A stretch of DNA of 64,000 nt from Microtetraspora malaysiensis (GTDB lineage: Bacteria > Actinomycetota > Actinomycetes > Streptosporangiales > Streptosporangiaceae): contig NZ_BBYJ01000048.1 in NCBI RefSeq assembly GCF_001528665.1, positions 86,574 through 150,573 of the forward strand, in the 5' to 3' direction. Shown here one piece after another: positions 25,508 through 34,690 of the stretch. The position numbers and the translations under genes are program-made. Numbering within the stretch: the stretch's first letter is position 1; each line of letters starts with the position of its first letter. Below the pieces are notes generated by a model. That model did not search any database and was not told the origin of the DNA. It worked only from the letters and a program-made list of their open reading frames with translations.

Positions 25508-26094
25508 CACCCGTCGACCCGGCCTTATATCTCTTGATCAGCGCCGGCGCCCGCATCATCGGCGCATGCACGGTGTTGGTCGACCCGAACTCCAAATCAA
25601 GCCCGTGCGGTAGTGGTTGGTGCAGGAGGCCTTGAACACGCGCTGCCTGTGCCGCCGGTATGAAGATCCCTTGGCCTGTACTCGTGCAGCAGCGTCACCA
25701 GAGCCTCGTAGCCGCCGGGCACCGCAGGATAGATGACATCCTCGACCGCGGGGGGAACCCTCGCTGAACAACCCCGCTTGAGGTCGACGGGCTGAGCAGG
25801 TCGTAGGAACGCCGGCCGGCACCCCAACATCGCGAGGCGAAGACCTCGGCGCTGTCCGAACTCATCGACGAACACTGTCGCTACTCACCTACGTAATCAG
25901 CCGAGCGAGCGAGCCGAAGCGGCGCTACCAGTAGCCCTGGAGACACTCACCGCGCCGATTGAGGACAGCGGCGCCATCGGCCATGCAAGGCGCGCACGCA
26001 GCGGCTTCCCGCCACCTCTCGCACAGCGATCAATGCGCTGCGGCGGTACCCGCAATCCCCCAGGCCGCCGGACTAGGCGGACAGCCTGCCGGCG
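25508..26094. other. 587-bp stretch with decayed sequence
   Basis: No intact gene. On the minus strand segments such as GGYEALVTLLHEYRPRDLHT look coding but are broken by frame changes. A plus-strand frame just before 26095 carries a stop 18 bases before the following small ORF. The stretch probably holds the missing front of the third DUF1048-like gene plus foreign DNA. Confidence 0.4.
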
Positions 26095-26286
26095 ATGCCG
26101 GAAGATCTCGCCGACCTGGTCGAGCAGAGCGCGGTGGACGGAACTCCCAGCCGCGAAGTCGCCGGGCAGGACTGGGTGGAGTTCGCCGCGGCATTCCTGG
26201 CGAACCATCCGCCGGGTCAGTGGATCGGCCGCGAGCGAGAACGGCTGACCAACACCATCGATCGCGCCACGGGCGACAAGCCGTGA
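26095..26286 (+). pseudogene. Truncated third DUF1048-like protein
   Basis: 63 residues: MPEDLADLVEQSAVDGTPSR, EVAGQDWVEFAAAFLANHPP and GQWIGRERERLTNTIDRATG. From memory this corresponds to the C-terminal half of DUF1048-type proteins found in the same kind of operon. An in-frame TAG 18 bases upstream and no ribosome site argue that the N-terminal half has been lost. The coding appearance is good, so a short functional product cannot be excluded. Confidence 0.45.
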
Positions 26287-26309
26287 CCGAACAGAGAACG
26301 GATATCTGA

Positions 26310-27116
26310 ATGACAGCCAATAAGGTCCGAGGGCCTGTGATCCACGTGCAGGGTCTGGAGAAGTCGTACAAGGAGCTGCGGGTACTGCGCGGCGTGGACT
26401 TCACCGTGGCGGGGGGCAGCATCTTCGCCCTGCTCGGCTCCAACGGGGCAGGCAAGACCACGGTCGTGAAAATCCTGTCCACGCTGCTCAAGGCCGACGC
26501 GGGCACGGCCGGTGTCAACGGCTTCGACGTCGCCACGCGACCGGCGGACGTGCGGGAGTCCATCAGCCTCACGGGACAGTTCGCCGCCGTCGACGAGATC
26601 CTCAGCGGGCGGGAGAACCTGGTGCTGGTGGCCCGGTTACGGCACCTCAAGGATCCGGGCAAGATCGCCGATGACCTGCTGAAGCGCTTTTCGCTGACGG
26701 ATGCGGGCGCGCGGAGGGTGTCGACGTATTCGGGTGGCATGCGCCGCCGCCTCGACATCGCGATGAGCCTCATCGGCAATCCGCCGGTCATCTTCCTCGA
26801 CGAACCGACCACCGGGCTGGACCCCCAGGCGCGCATCGAGGTGTGGCAGGCCGTCAAGGAACTCGCCCACCACGGTACGACGGTGCTGCTCACGACGCAG
26901 TATCTGGACGAGGCCGAACACCTCGCCGACCGGATCGCGATCCTGCACCAGGGCCGGATCATCGTCAACGGCACCCTGGCCGAGCTCAAGCGGCTGCTCC
27001 CGCCGGCCAAGGTCGAATACGTGGAGAAGCAGCCGACTCTCGAGGACGTCTTCCTCGCGCTCGTCGGTGACAACGGCAAGAACGGCCATGACCGCAACGT
27101 CGGTACGAACGCGTAA
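26310..27116 (+). CDS. ABC transporter ATP-binding protein (DrrA-like)
   Basis: 268 residues. Walker A GSNGAGKTT (about 44-52), Q-loop region ISLTGQFAAVDEILSG, signature TYSGGMRRRLDIA (about 138), Walker B PPVIFLDEPTTGLD (about 155) and the switch LLTTQYLDEAEHLADR are all intact. This is the DrrA/daunorubicin-resistance subfamily that pairs with a six-helix permease to export drugs or lipids. It is nine bases upstream of that permease and in the PadR-controlled gene run. Confidence 0.93.
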   Translation: MTANKVRGPVIHVQGLEKSYKELRVLRGVDFTVAGGSIFALLGSNGAGKTTVVKILSTLLKADAGTAGVNGFDVATRPADVRESISLTGQFAAVDEILSGRENLVLVARLRHLKDPGKIADDLLKRFSLTDAGARRVSTYSGGMRRRLDIAMSLIGNPPVIFLDEPTTGLDPQARIEVWQAVKELAHHGTTVLLTTQYLDEAEHLADRIAILHQGRIIVNGTLAELKRLLPPAKVEYVEKQPTLEDVFLALVGDNGKNGHDRNVGTNA

Positions 27117-27125
27117 GGAACCACG

Positions 27126-27887
27126 ATGACCAGGCATTTCTTCGGCGACACCGCCGTCCTGCTGGGACGATCCCTGCGCCACATCGCGCGCAGCCCGGAC
27201 ACCATCATCACCACCGCGATCATGCCGATCGCCATGATGCTGATGTTCGTCTACGTGTTCGGCGGCGCGATCGACACAGGGTCGGAGTCGTATGTGAACT
27301 ACCTGCTGCCCGGCATCCTGCTCATCACCGTTGCCTCGGGCATCGCCTACACCGCATTCCGGCTCTTCACCGACATGAAGAGCGGCATCTTCGAGCGCTT
27401 CCAGTCCATGCCGACCGCACGCTCGTCCGTGCTGTGGGCGCACGTGCTGACCTCGCTGGTCGCCAATTCGATCTCGCTCGTGGTCGTCGTGCTCGTCGCC
27501 CTGCTGATGGGCTTTCGCTCGGCGGCGGGAGTGCCAGCGTGGCTCGCGGTGGCCGGCATCTTGATCCTGTTCACCCTGGCGTTGACGTGGCTGGCCGTCA
27601 TCCCCGGTCTGTCCGCGAAGTCCGTGGACGGCGCGAGCGCGTTCTCCTACCCGCTCATCTTCCTGCCGTTCCTCAGCTCGGCGTTCGTGCCCACCCACAC
27701 CATGCCCGGCCCGGTGCGCGCCTTCGCCGAGCACCAGCCGGTGACCTCCATCGTCAACGCGATCCGCAACCTGTTCACCCAGCAGCCGGTCGGCACCGAC
27801 ATCTGGATCGCCCTCGCCTGGTGCGTCGGCATCCTCATCGTCGCGTTCGCCTTCGCCATGAACACCTACCGCCGCAGGACCGCCTAG
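27126..27887 (+). CDS. ABC-2 type permease (DrrB-like)
   Basis: 253 residues with six hydrophobic segments: ITTAIMPIAMMLMFVYVFGG, YLLPGILLITVASGIAYTAF, SLVVVVLVALLMGF, AVAGILILFTLALTWLAVIP, FSYPLIFLPFLSSAFVPTHT and ALAWCVGILIVAFAFAMNTY. The conserved LPFLSSAFVP of ABC-2 permeases is present. With the preceding ATPase it should form a complete exporter; the substrate is unknown. Confidence 0.92.
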   Translation: MTRHFFGDTAVLLGRSLRHIARSPDTIITTAIMPIAMMLMFVYVFGGAIDTGSESYVNYLLPGILLITVASGIAYTAFRLFTDMKSGIFERFQSMPTARSSVLWAHVLTSLVANSISLVVVVLVALLMGFRSAAGVPAWLAVAGILILFTLALTWLAVIPGLSAKSVDGASAFSYPLIFLPFLSSAFVPTHTMPGPVRAFAEHQPVTSIVNAIRNLFTQQPVGTDIWIALAWCVGILIVAFAFAMNTYRRRTA

Positions 27888-27958
27888 GCAGCTATCCCCT
27901 TATCCGCTCTTCCGGGTCGCACCCGCGCCCACCGGGCCGTATCGGGGGCGCGGAGCCG

Positions 27959-28339
27959 TCAGAGCGGGTTGAGGCGGGCCCTGAGCAGGCAGAACTCATT
28001 GCCCTCGGGGTCGGCAAGAACGTGCCAGGGCTCCTCGCCGGTCTGGCCGATGTCGGCCGGACGCGCCCCGAGCTTCAGGAGGCGTTCGAGCTCGGCGTCC
28101 TGATCGCGGTCGGTGGCGTTGACGTCGATGTGCAGCCGGGGCTTCCCCTGCTCCGGCTCGTCCCTGCGGCTGAGGATGATCGTCGGCTGCGGGCCGCCGA
28201 ACCCTTCGCGCGGCCCGATCTCGAGGGTGCCGTCCTCTTCGCGATCGAGCACGACGAAGTCCAGGACCTCGCACCAGAACCGCGCCAGCACCTCGGGGTC
28301 GCGGCAACCGAGCACGAGCTCACTGATACGACATGCCAT
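27959..28339 (-). CDS. VOC superfamily (glyoxalase-like) protein
   Basis: 126 residues with the paired beta-alpha-beta-beta-beta units of the VOC fold: SELVLGCRDPEVLARFWCEV at the front, RLHIDVNATD in the middle and PWHVLADPEGNEFCLLRA at the end. This Glyoxalase_6-like subgroup is common in actinomycetes and mostly uncharacterised. The start at 28339 has AGTAGG upstream. It lies between the ABC exporter and lpdA, on the opposite strand from the exporter. Confidence 0.85.
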   Translation of the reverse strand: MACRISELVLGCRDPEVLARFWCEVLDFVVLDREEDGTLEIGPREGFGGPQPTIILSRRDEPEQGKPRLHIDVNATDRDQDAELERLLKLGARPADIGQTGEEPWHVLADPEGNEFCLLRARLNPL

Positions 28340-28526
28340 CGACGAAACCTACTCTCAGCGTGGGAACTGCCGGGGCGGCCGCGCGCGGAACTCCTGGGCT
28401 CCCCGCAGTGGGAACACGCTCGAGACCGTACCGGGCGAGGCGAGCAGGTGCGAAGGGTTTTTGGGGCCCTCGCCCGGCCGGGTCGTCGCGACCGATCAGA
28501 TCATGCGGGTCGAACGCGATCCTCTG

Positions 28527-29927
28527 TCACATGTTGATCATGTGACCGGCCAGGCCGTGGATCGCCTCCTTGACCGCCTCGCCCAGCGTCGGGTGCGCGT
28601 GGACGTTGCGCGCGACCTCGTTGACGGTCAGGTCCCACTGCTGGGCCAGGGTCAGCTCCGGCAGCAGCTCCGTGACGTCCGGCCCGATCAGGTGGGCGCC
28701 GAGCAGCTCACCGTACTTGGCGTCGCTGAGGATCTTGACGAAGCCGACGGTGTCGCCGAGGCCGTGCGCCTTGCCGTTCGCGCTGAAGGGGAACTTCGCC
28801 ACCTTCACGTCGAAGCCCTGCTCGCGCGCCTGCGCCTCGGTCCAGCCGAAGCTCGCGATCTGCGGCTGGCAGTACGTCGCCCGCGGGATCATGACGTAGT
28901 CCAGTTCCATCGTCTCGGCGTCCGCGATCGTCTCGGCCGCGACGACCCCCATCGCCTCCGCCGCGTGCGCGAGCATGAGCTTGGCCGTGACGTCGCCGAT
29001 GGCGTAGATGTGCGGCACGCTCGTCCGGCACCGCCCGTCGACCTCGATGGCGCCGCGGTCGCTCAGCCGGACCCCGGTGTTCTCCAGCCCGTATCCGGTG
29101 ACGTTCGGCTGGAAGCCGATGGCCTGCAGCACCTTGTCGGTTTCCAGGACCTGCTGCTTGCCCTCGTGCGACACCGTGACTCGGACCTTCTCGCCGCTGT
29201 CGTCGATGTTCTCGACCCGGGTGGAGGTCATGACGTTGATGCCGAGCCGCCGGTAGCGCCGCGCCAGCTCGGCCGACACGTCGGCGTCCTCAAGCGGCAC
29301 CATCCGGTCGAAGAACTCCACGATCGTGACGTCCACGCCGTAGCTGTTCAGCACGTAGCCGAACTCCACGCCGATCGCGCCCGCGCCGGCGATCACGATG
29401 CTGTCCGGCAGGGCGTCGGCCAGGATCTGCTCCTCGTACGTCACGACCCGCTCGCTGAGCGACGTGCCCGGCAGCAGCCGCGCGCTCGCGCCCGCCGCGA
29501 TGATGCAGGAGTCGAACGTCACGGTCTCCGTGCCGCCGCCGTTCAACGTCACCTGCAGCGTGTTGGCGTCGGTGAAGTGGCCGCGCCCCTCGAACTGGGT
29601 GATCGCGTTCTTCTTCATCAGATAGTGGACGCCCTTGACCCGGCCGTCGGCGACCTTGCGGCTGCGCTCGTAGGCCACGCCGTAGTCGAAGCCGACCTGG
29701 CCGTCCACGTTGATGCCGTACGTCTTGGCCTCGTTGGCGAACAGGTGCACCAGCTCGGCGTTGCGCAGCAGCGCCTTCGACGGGATGCAGCCCACGTTGA
29801 GGCAGACGCCGCCCCAGTAGCGCTCTTCGATCACGGCCGTGCGCAGCCCGAGCTGGGCCGCGCGGATCGCGGCGACATATCCCCCGGGGCCGGCGCCCAG
29901 CACGACCACATCAAAGTGATTACTCAT
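28527..29927 (-). CDS. lpdA: Dihydrolipoyl dehydrogenase
   Basis: 466 residues, full length for the E3 subunit of 2-oxo acid dehydrogenase complexes. FAD-binding [17 protein letters not shown] opens the protein. The redox disulfide is in [16 protein letters not shown] (Cys pair near 41 and 46), the NAD-binding [16 protein letters not shown] lies mid-way, [17 protein letters not shown] follows, and the C-terminal His-Glu pair is in [16 protein letters not shown]. The start at 29927 ([13 protein letters not shown]) is preferred over longer frames, which run antisense to the next gene. Confidence 0.95.
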   Translation of the reverse strand: MSNHFDVVVLGAGPGGYVAAIRAAQLGLRTAVIEERYWGGVCLNVGCIPSKALLRNAELVHLFANEAKTYGINVDGQVGFDYGVAYERSRKVADGRVKGVHYLMKKNAITQFEGRGHFTDANTLQVTLNGGGTETVTFDSCIIAAGASARLLPGTSLSERVVTYEEQILADALPDSIVIAGAGAIGVEFGYVLNSYGVDVTIVEFFDRMVPLEDADVSAELARRYRRLGINVMTSTRVENIDDSGEKVRVTVSHEGKQQVLETDKVLQAIGFQPNVTGYGLENTGVRLSDRGAIEVDGRCRTSVPHIYAIGDVTAKLMLAHAAEAMGVVAAETIADAETMELDYVMIPRATYCQPQIASFGWTEAQAREQGFDVKVAKFPFSANGKAHGLGDTVGFVKILSDAKYGELLGAHLIGPDVTELLPELTLAQQWDLTVNEVARNVHAHPTLGEAVKEAIHGLAGHMINM

Positions 29928-30072
29928 GCGCCAACAATAGAACGCCGCCGGACCGCGCCCTCCGGCCGCCGAGCCGTCGCCGTACCCGCGCGGAAACGGG
30001 CCCGGATACGGGCCTGAGGCGGGTCCTGAGGCGGGTCCGGCTGGACGCGCCGCCCCTGGGTAGCGGAGGTGG

Positions 30073-30897
30073 ATGACCACCGAGAAGGTCGCCTTCACCG
30101 GCGTGCGGCAGACCCTCCTCGCCACCCTGTACGGCAGGGCGCTGGACAGCCGCGCGGACCGGCCCATGCTCGGGGACCGGATGGCCGAGGACGCCGTCCG
30201 CCGCATCGCGTTCGACTTCACGAGGTTCCGCCTGACCCCGGGCGAGGCGGCGGTCGTCGCCATGCGGGGGCGGCAGCTCGACGAGTGGACGCGCGCGTTC
30301 CTGTCCGACCATCCGGACGCCGTTGTCGCGCATCTGGGCTGCGGCCTGGACTGCCGGGTCTTCCGGGTCGCTCCCCCGGCCGGGGTCCAGTGGTTCGACG
30401 TGGACTATCCCGAGGTGGTCGAGCTGCGCCGCCGCCTCTATCCGGGACGTCAGGGGTACCGGCTGATCGGCTGCTCGGTCACCGATCCCGCGTGGCTGCC
30501 GGACATCCCCCGGGACCGCCCCGCGCTCGTGGTGGCCGAGGGGCTCACGATGTACCTGTCCGGGCCGGCCATGGAGACGCTCGTCCACCGCGTCGCCAAT
30601 CACTTCGACGCGGGCGGGGAGGCGGCCTTCGACGCGGTCAGCCCGCTCGCCGTGCGGTTACAGCGGCTGAACCGCATCCTGCGGACCTCCGGCGCCACTC
30701 TCACCTGGGGGCTCGGCGATCCCCGCCGGCTGGAGGGCTGGGATCCGCGGCTCCGCCTGGTCGCCGAGGTCGCCGCCGTGGAGCTGCCCTGGATCGACCG
30801 GCTGCCGTTCCCTTACCGGGTGGCCTGCCGTGTCATGCGGCTGGTCCCTCCGCTGCGCCGCCTGGGGGTGCTGGTGCGCTACCGCTTCTCGGACTGA
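30073..30897 (+). CDS. Class I SAM-dependent methyltransferase (PPM1/LCMT-type)
   Basis: 274 residues starting behind [28 protein letters not shown] is the typical opening of the TcmP/PPM1-like group. [13 protein letters not shown] (about 88-100) binds [21 protein letters not shown] carries the acidic ribose-binding residue, and [12 protein letters not shown] follows. Relatives methylate carboxylates or polyketide hydroxyls, but most are unassigned. It stands alone, divergent from lpdA. Confidence 0.9.
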   Translation: MTTEKVAFTGVRQTLLATLYGRALDSRADRPMLGDRMAEDAVRRIAFDFTRFRLTPGEAAVVAMRGRQLDEWTRAFLSDHPDAVVAHLGCGLDCRVFRVAPPAGVQWFDVDYPEVVELRRRLYPGRQGYRLIGCSVTDPAWLPDIPRDRPALVVAEGLTMYLSGPAMETLVHRVANHFDAGGEAAFDAVSPLAVRLQRLNRILRTSGATLTWGLGDPRRLEGWDPRLRLVAEVAAVELPWIDRLPFPYRVACRVMRLVPPLRRLGVLVRYRFSD

Positions 30898-30910
30898 ACC
30901 CGCCGGGGCG

Positions 30911-31729
30911 TCAGGCGCCCTCGACGAGGTGGCGGCGCAGCTCGTCCTCGTGGGCGTCGAGCCAGGAGCCCGCCCTGCGGATGCGCTCCCCCGCCCCCTC
31001 GGCCCATCGGCGCGCCCAGTCACCGCCGAGCGTCAGGGCACGCGTCCGGGTCGCGACGTACGAGCGGCCGAGCCGGGTCCGCGCCGTGTCGACCAGGCGT
31101 AGCCGATCCCGTACGGCGAGGCCGTACGCGTCGCAGAAGAGCCGCAGCCGGGGGCCGACGTCCAGTCCGCGTTGGCGGGGATCGCGGTCGATGGGGTCGG
31201 CGATCGGCGCCCAGTGCCGCAGCGTCGTGACCACGTCGAACAGCCGGGTCGTCGGCCGGGCCAGGTCGAAGTCGATCAGCGCGTACGGCACGGGCCGGCC
31301 GGACGGGCCGGGGCGGAAGACGACGTTCTCCGGGGTGACGTCGCAGTGGCCGACCAACTCGGGCGACTCGTCCGCCTGGGACCCCTGCTCCCAGACCGCG
31401 TCCGGCGGCGGGACGAAACTCTCGGCGGCGTCGTGGAAGCGGCGCAGCAGGCGGGCCAGCCCGGCGAGGGTCTCGTCGGACACCGCCCAGGCGGGCAGCG
31501 GCCGGGTGGCCGTCTCCCCGTCGACGAAGGTCAGGATCTCGCGGTCCTGCCCGTCGATTCCGAGCGCGCGCGGGGCGCCGTCGAATCCCACGGCCTCAAG
31601 GTGCGCGAGCAGGGCGTGTACGGACGGCGAGGCGGCCGTCATGGGGCGCCGCACGGTGGTCCCGACCCGTACGATCCTTTCCTCTTCGGTGTCGAAGGCG
31701 ATCTCTACGGGGGCCGCGCTGACGAACAT
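30911..31729 (-). CDS. Aminoglycoside phosphotransferase-family kinase
   Basis: 272 residues from the ATG at 31729, which has GAAGG upstream; a Met seven codons earlier is possible. The kinase loop GHCDVTPENVVF (about 127-138) supplies the catalytic Asp and Asn, and YALIDFDLARPTTRLFDV (about 151) the magnesium-binding Asp. The N-terminal lobe is short. The HCDVTPENV form is typical of a large actinomycete APH-like family of unknown substrates, so resistance should not be assumed. It is convergent with the methyltransferase, 13 bp apart. Confidence 0.85.
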   Translation of the reverse strand: MFVSAAPVEIAFDTEEERIVRVGTTVRRPMTAASPSVHALLAHLEAVGFDGAPRALGIDGQDREILTFVDGETATRPLPAWAVSDETLAGLARLLRRFHDAAESFVPPPDAVWEQGSQADESPELVGHCDVTPENVVFRPGPSGRPVPYALIDFDLARPTTRLFDVVTTLRHWAPIADPIDRDPRQRGLDVGPRLRLFCDAYGLAVRDRLRLVDTARTRLGRSYVATRTRALTLGGDWARRWAEGAGERIRRAGSWLDAHEDELRRHLVEGA

Positions 31730-31861
31730 AGCCTTCGAGATTAGACCCATCGGTCCGCCGATGTACCGATTTTCGGCATGGTCATCCGCGCCGTCACGGC
31801 CGTACGCCCCCGGCCACCCCGTCGGGACAGGGTCCCGCGCCCGCGTGCCGACCCGCCGCTG

Positions 31862-32956
31862 TCACGCCGTGGGGGCGAGCGGCGCCGCGACCGCGGGCCC
31901 GCCGGAGCCACCGGACTCGCCGGAGCCGAGGAGCAGCCGGCGGACCTCACGCGCCACCTCGCGTCCCGCGCGGTTCGCGCCGACCGTGCTGGCGGACGGG
32001 CCGTACCCCACCAGGTGGAGCCGGGGCTCGGCGACCACGCGGGTGCCGTCCATCCGGATACCGCCGCCCGGCTCGCGCAGCCGCAACGGCGCGAGGTGGT
32101 CGATCGCGGAGCGGAACCCGGTGGCCCAGACGATCACGTCGGCGTCCTCCGTCCGGCCGTCGTCCCACGCCACACCGCCCGGCGTGATCCGCGCGAACAT
32201 CGGCAGCCGGTTCAACGCGCCCTTGGCCAGCGCTTCGCGTACGACGGTGGTGTAGCCGAGGCCGGTCACGCTGACGACGCTCTGCGGCGGCAGCCCGGCC
32301 CGGACGCGCTCCTCCACCAGCGCGACGGCGGCCCGTCCCTCCTCGGCGTCGAAGTCGTCCGTACGGAACACCGGCGGGCGGCGGGTCACCCAGAGCGTGG
32401 CTTCGGCGACGCCCGCGATCTCGGACAGCACGTGCGCCGCCGAGTTGCCGCCGCCCACCACGACCACGCGCCGACCGGCGAACTCCTCCGGGCCCCGGTA
32501 GTCGACGTAATGGAGCTGCCGGCCCGCGAACGTGGCGGCCCCCGGAGAGAACGGCCAGTAGGGGCGGCTCCACGTCCCGGTGGCGTTCACCACCGCGCGC
32601 GCCGCCCACTCGCCGCGCGAGCTCGTGACCAGGAGCCGGTCGCCGTCGCGGCGCACGGAGCGGACCCGCACCGGCCGCAGCACCGGCAGCCGCATCTGGG
32701 TCTCGTACCGGGCGAAGTACGCGGGGACGACCCGGGCGGCCGGCAGGCCCCCGTCGTCCGGCGGGGACAACCGCGCGCCGGGCAGGTCGAAGATCCCGTG
32801 AACCTTGTCCATGGTCAGGGTGGGCGAACGATGCCGCCATGCCCCGCCCGGTCCGGCGTCCGCGTCTATGATCACGAACTCGATCCCGAACCGGCGCAGG
32901 AAGTACGCGGCGGACAGCCCCGCCTGTCCCGCGCCGATGACGACGGCGTCGACCAT
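31862..32956 (-). CDS. Flavin-containing monooxygenase-like FAD/NAD(P)H oxidoreductase
   Basis: 364 residues. It opens with the FAD Rossmann motif VVIGAGQAGLSAAYFLRRFG, followed by GPGGAWRHRSPTLT. The NADPH motif VVVVGGGNSAAHVLSEIAG is near 166, and VIVWATGFRSAIDHLAPL matches the ATG-containing motif of FMO/TrkA-like oxidoreductases. The C-terminus is Gly/Ser/Ala-rich. Relatives include small-molecule monooxygenases; the substrate is unknown. The Met at 32956 or an in-frame GTG three codons upstream could start translation; neither has a strong ribosome site. Confidence 0.85.
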   Translation of the reverse strand: MVDAVVIGAGQAGLSAAYFLRRFGIEFVIIDADAGPGGAWRHRSPTLTMDKVHGIFDLPGARLSPPDDGGLPAARVVPAYFARYETQMRLPVLRPVRVRSVRRDGDRLLVTSSRGEWAARAVVNATGTWSRPYWPFSPGAATFAGRQLHYVDYRGPEEFAGRRVVVVGGGNSAAHVLSEIAGVAEATLWVTRRPPVFRTDDFDAEEGRAAVALVEERVRAGLPPQSVVSVTGLGYTTVVREALAKGALNRLPMFARITPGGVAWDDGRTEDADVIVWATGFRSAIDHLAPLRLREPGGGIRMDGTRVVAEPRLHLVGYGPSASTVGANRAGREVAREVRRLLLGSGESGGSGGPAVAAPLAPTA

Positions 32957-33160
32957 GGTGCTCACGCCGGTGGTCAACACGCGGAAAGCGTTGTGCCTTC
33001 CCCCGTCCGCCGGCCGGCCCCTGACGGAGTCACGGCGCCACCTCCGGAACGTCCGGGTCGCAGGCGGCGGGCGGTCGCCTTCACCGGGTCTTGACCAGGA
33101 CCACGGCATCGTCCGGGCGATCCCCGGATATCCGGCGGTTTCCTGGGTAGGAGTGAGAAG

Positions 33161-33919
33161 ATGTTTGTCCTGTCATCCGGTCAAGGCCTCCCCCAGATAG
33201 GCGAACTCGCGCTGGCCATCGTGCTGTCCGCGGCCATCGGCCTCGAACGCGAGCTGCGCTTCAAGAACGCCGGCCTGCGCACGCACGCCCTGGTCGGCCT
33301 CGGTGCCGCCCTGTTCATGCTGGTCAGCAAGTACGGCTTCTTCGACGTCCTCGGCGACAACGTCTCCCTCGACCCGTCGCGGGTCGCCGCCCAGGTCGTC
33401 ACGGGCATCGGTTTCATCGGCGGCGGGCTCATCTTCGTCCGGCGCGACGCCGTACGCGGGCTCACCACCGCCGCCGTGGTCTGGGTGACGGCGGCGATCG
33501 GCATGGCGTGCGGCGCCGGCCTGCCGGTGCTCGCGGTCGCGGTCACCGCCGGGCACTTCATGGTCATCCTCGGCCTCAACCCCGTCGTGCGCCGCCTCCG
33601 CATGCACGCCGACACCATGTCCCACCTGCGCCTCGTCTACCTCGCCGGAGCCGGCACGCTGCGCGACGCGCTCGTGACGTGTACGCGGCGCGGCTTCGTG
33701 GTGACCGAGGTCGCCACGGAGCGCGTCCACGGTGAGATCCCCGACGCGGGCCGCGCGGACGGGCACGAGCGCGCCGAGCCCGGCCCGGTGGGAGGGCGCA
33801 CCGTCGTGGTCACCCTCGGGCTGCTCGGCCGCGGCTCGGTCACCGATCTGACCGCGGAGCTGAGCGAGCTGCCCGCGGTGCTCGCGGTGAGCGCGGGCAA
33901 CGCCCTGGACCGCGACTGA
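33161..33919 (+). CDS. MgtC/SapB family membrane protein
   Basis: 252 residues. The N-terminal half has the MgtC membrane signature: ALAIVLSAAIGLERELRFKN, AGLRTHALVGLGAALFMLVS, VVTGIGFIGGGLIFVRRD and GLTTAAVVWVTAAIGMACGA. The conserved Arg/Glu pair of the first motif is intact. The C-terminal soluble domain looks ACT-like. MgtC proteins affect magnesium homeostasis and, in pathogens, F-ATPase control. The start lies behind GGAGTGAG. Confidence 0.92.
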   Translation: MFVLSSGQGLPQIGELALAIVLSAAIGLERELRFKNAGLRTHALVGLGAALFMLVSKYGFFDVLGDNVSLDPSRVAAQVVTGIGFIGGGLIFVRRDAVRGLTTAAVVWVTAAIGMACGAGLPVLAVAVTAGHFMVILGLNPVVRRLRMHADTMSHLRLVYLAGAGTLRDALVTCTRRGFVVTEVATERVHGEIPDAGRADGHERAEPGPVGGRTVVVTLGLLGRGSVTDLTAELSELPAVLAVSAGNALDRD

Positions 33920-34094
33920 CCGCGACTGCCCGAACCCCCCGCGTCGTCCCCTGCCGTCCCTGGCCGTCCCCGACCGTCCCCCGAACGAGCGATCGAGCCC
34001 CCGTCGGCGCCCGCTCCGGCGCCGCGTGAACCCGAACCCGGCCTCGTGGCGAGACAGGATGTCCCTGTCCCCCATGGAAGGCCGTCCACGTGTC

Positions 34095-34688
34095 ATGGTG
34101 CATCCGTTGACCGCACTGCCGGCGAACCCGGTCCGCGACGCGGACCTCATCGGCGAATCCCGGACCGATCCGGAGGCGTTCGCCGTCCTTTTTGATCGCT
34201 ACTCCAGGATGTTGTACAGATATGTCTCCCAGCGGCTCGGCCCGGAGGTCGCCGAGGACCTGGTCGGCGAGACGTTCCTGATCGCCTTCGCCCGGCGGGA
34301 CCGCTACGACGCGGCCTATCCCGACGCGCGGCCATGGCTCTTCGGCATCGTCACCAAGCTCGTCTCGCGGCACCGCCGCACCGAGGCCGCCCGCTATCGC
34401 GCGCTGCTGCGGACCCCGGCCGACGACGTGGTCGACTCCCCCGCCGACCGGGTGGCCGCCGGGGTCACCGCCAGGTCCGCCCGCCCGGCGCTCGCCCGCG
34501 CCCTGGCCGCGCTGCCCGCGCGTGATCGAGACGTCCTGTTGCTGTTCGCCTGGGGCGACCTGTCGTACGAGGAGGTCGCGCGGGCCCTGGACATCCCGAT
34601 CGGCACCGTGCGTTCCCGTCTGAACCGGGCCAGGAAGAAGGTCCGCGCCGCTCTCGGCAATACCGACCCGATGCACGAGGAGGCGTGA
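34095..34688 (+). CDS. ECF-type RNA polymerase sigma factor
   Basis: 197 residues from the Met at 34095 (an upstream in-frame GTG at 34026 gives 220). Region 2 reads FAVLFDRYSRMLYRYVSQRL and AEDLVGETFLIAFARRDRYD with PWLFGIVTKLVSRHRR. Region 4 reads ALAALPARDRDVLLLFAWGD, LSYEEVARALDIPIGTVRSR and LNRARKKVRAAL. There is no long C-terminal extension. It is joined to the LCP gene by an overlapping stop/start region with GAGGAGG, so the next protein may control it. Confidence 0.9.
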   Translation: MVHPLTALPANPVRDADLIGESRTDPEAFAVLFDRYSRMLYRYVSQRLGPEVAEDLVGETFLIAFARRDRYDAAYPDARPWLFGIVTKLVSRHRRTEAARYRALLRTPADDVVDSPADRVAAGVTARSARPALARALAALPARDRDVLLLFAWGDLSYEEVARALDIPIGTVRSRLNRARKKVRAALGNTDPMHEEA

Positions 34689-34690
34689 CC

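Noticed and set aside
27434..30017. Long plus-strand frames opposite the VOC gene and lpdA
   Set aside because: They lack family motifs and mirror the codon pattern of the minus-strand genes, which have complete signatures.
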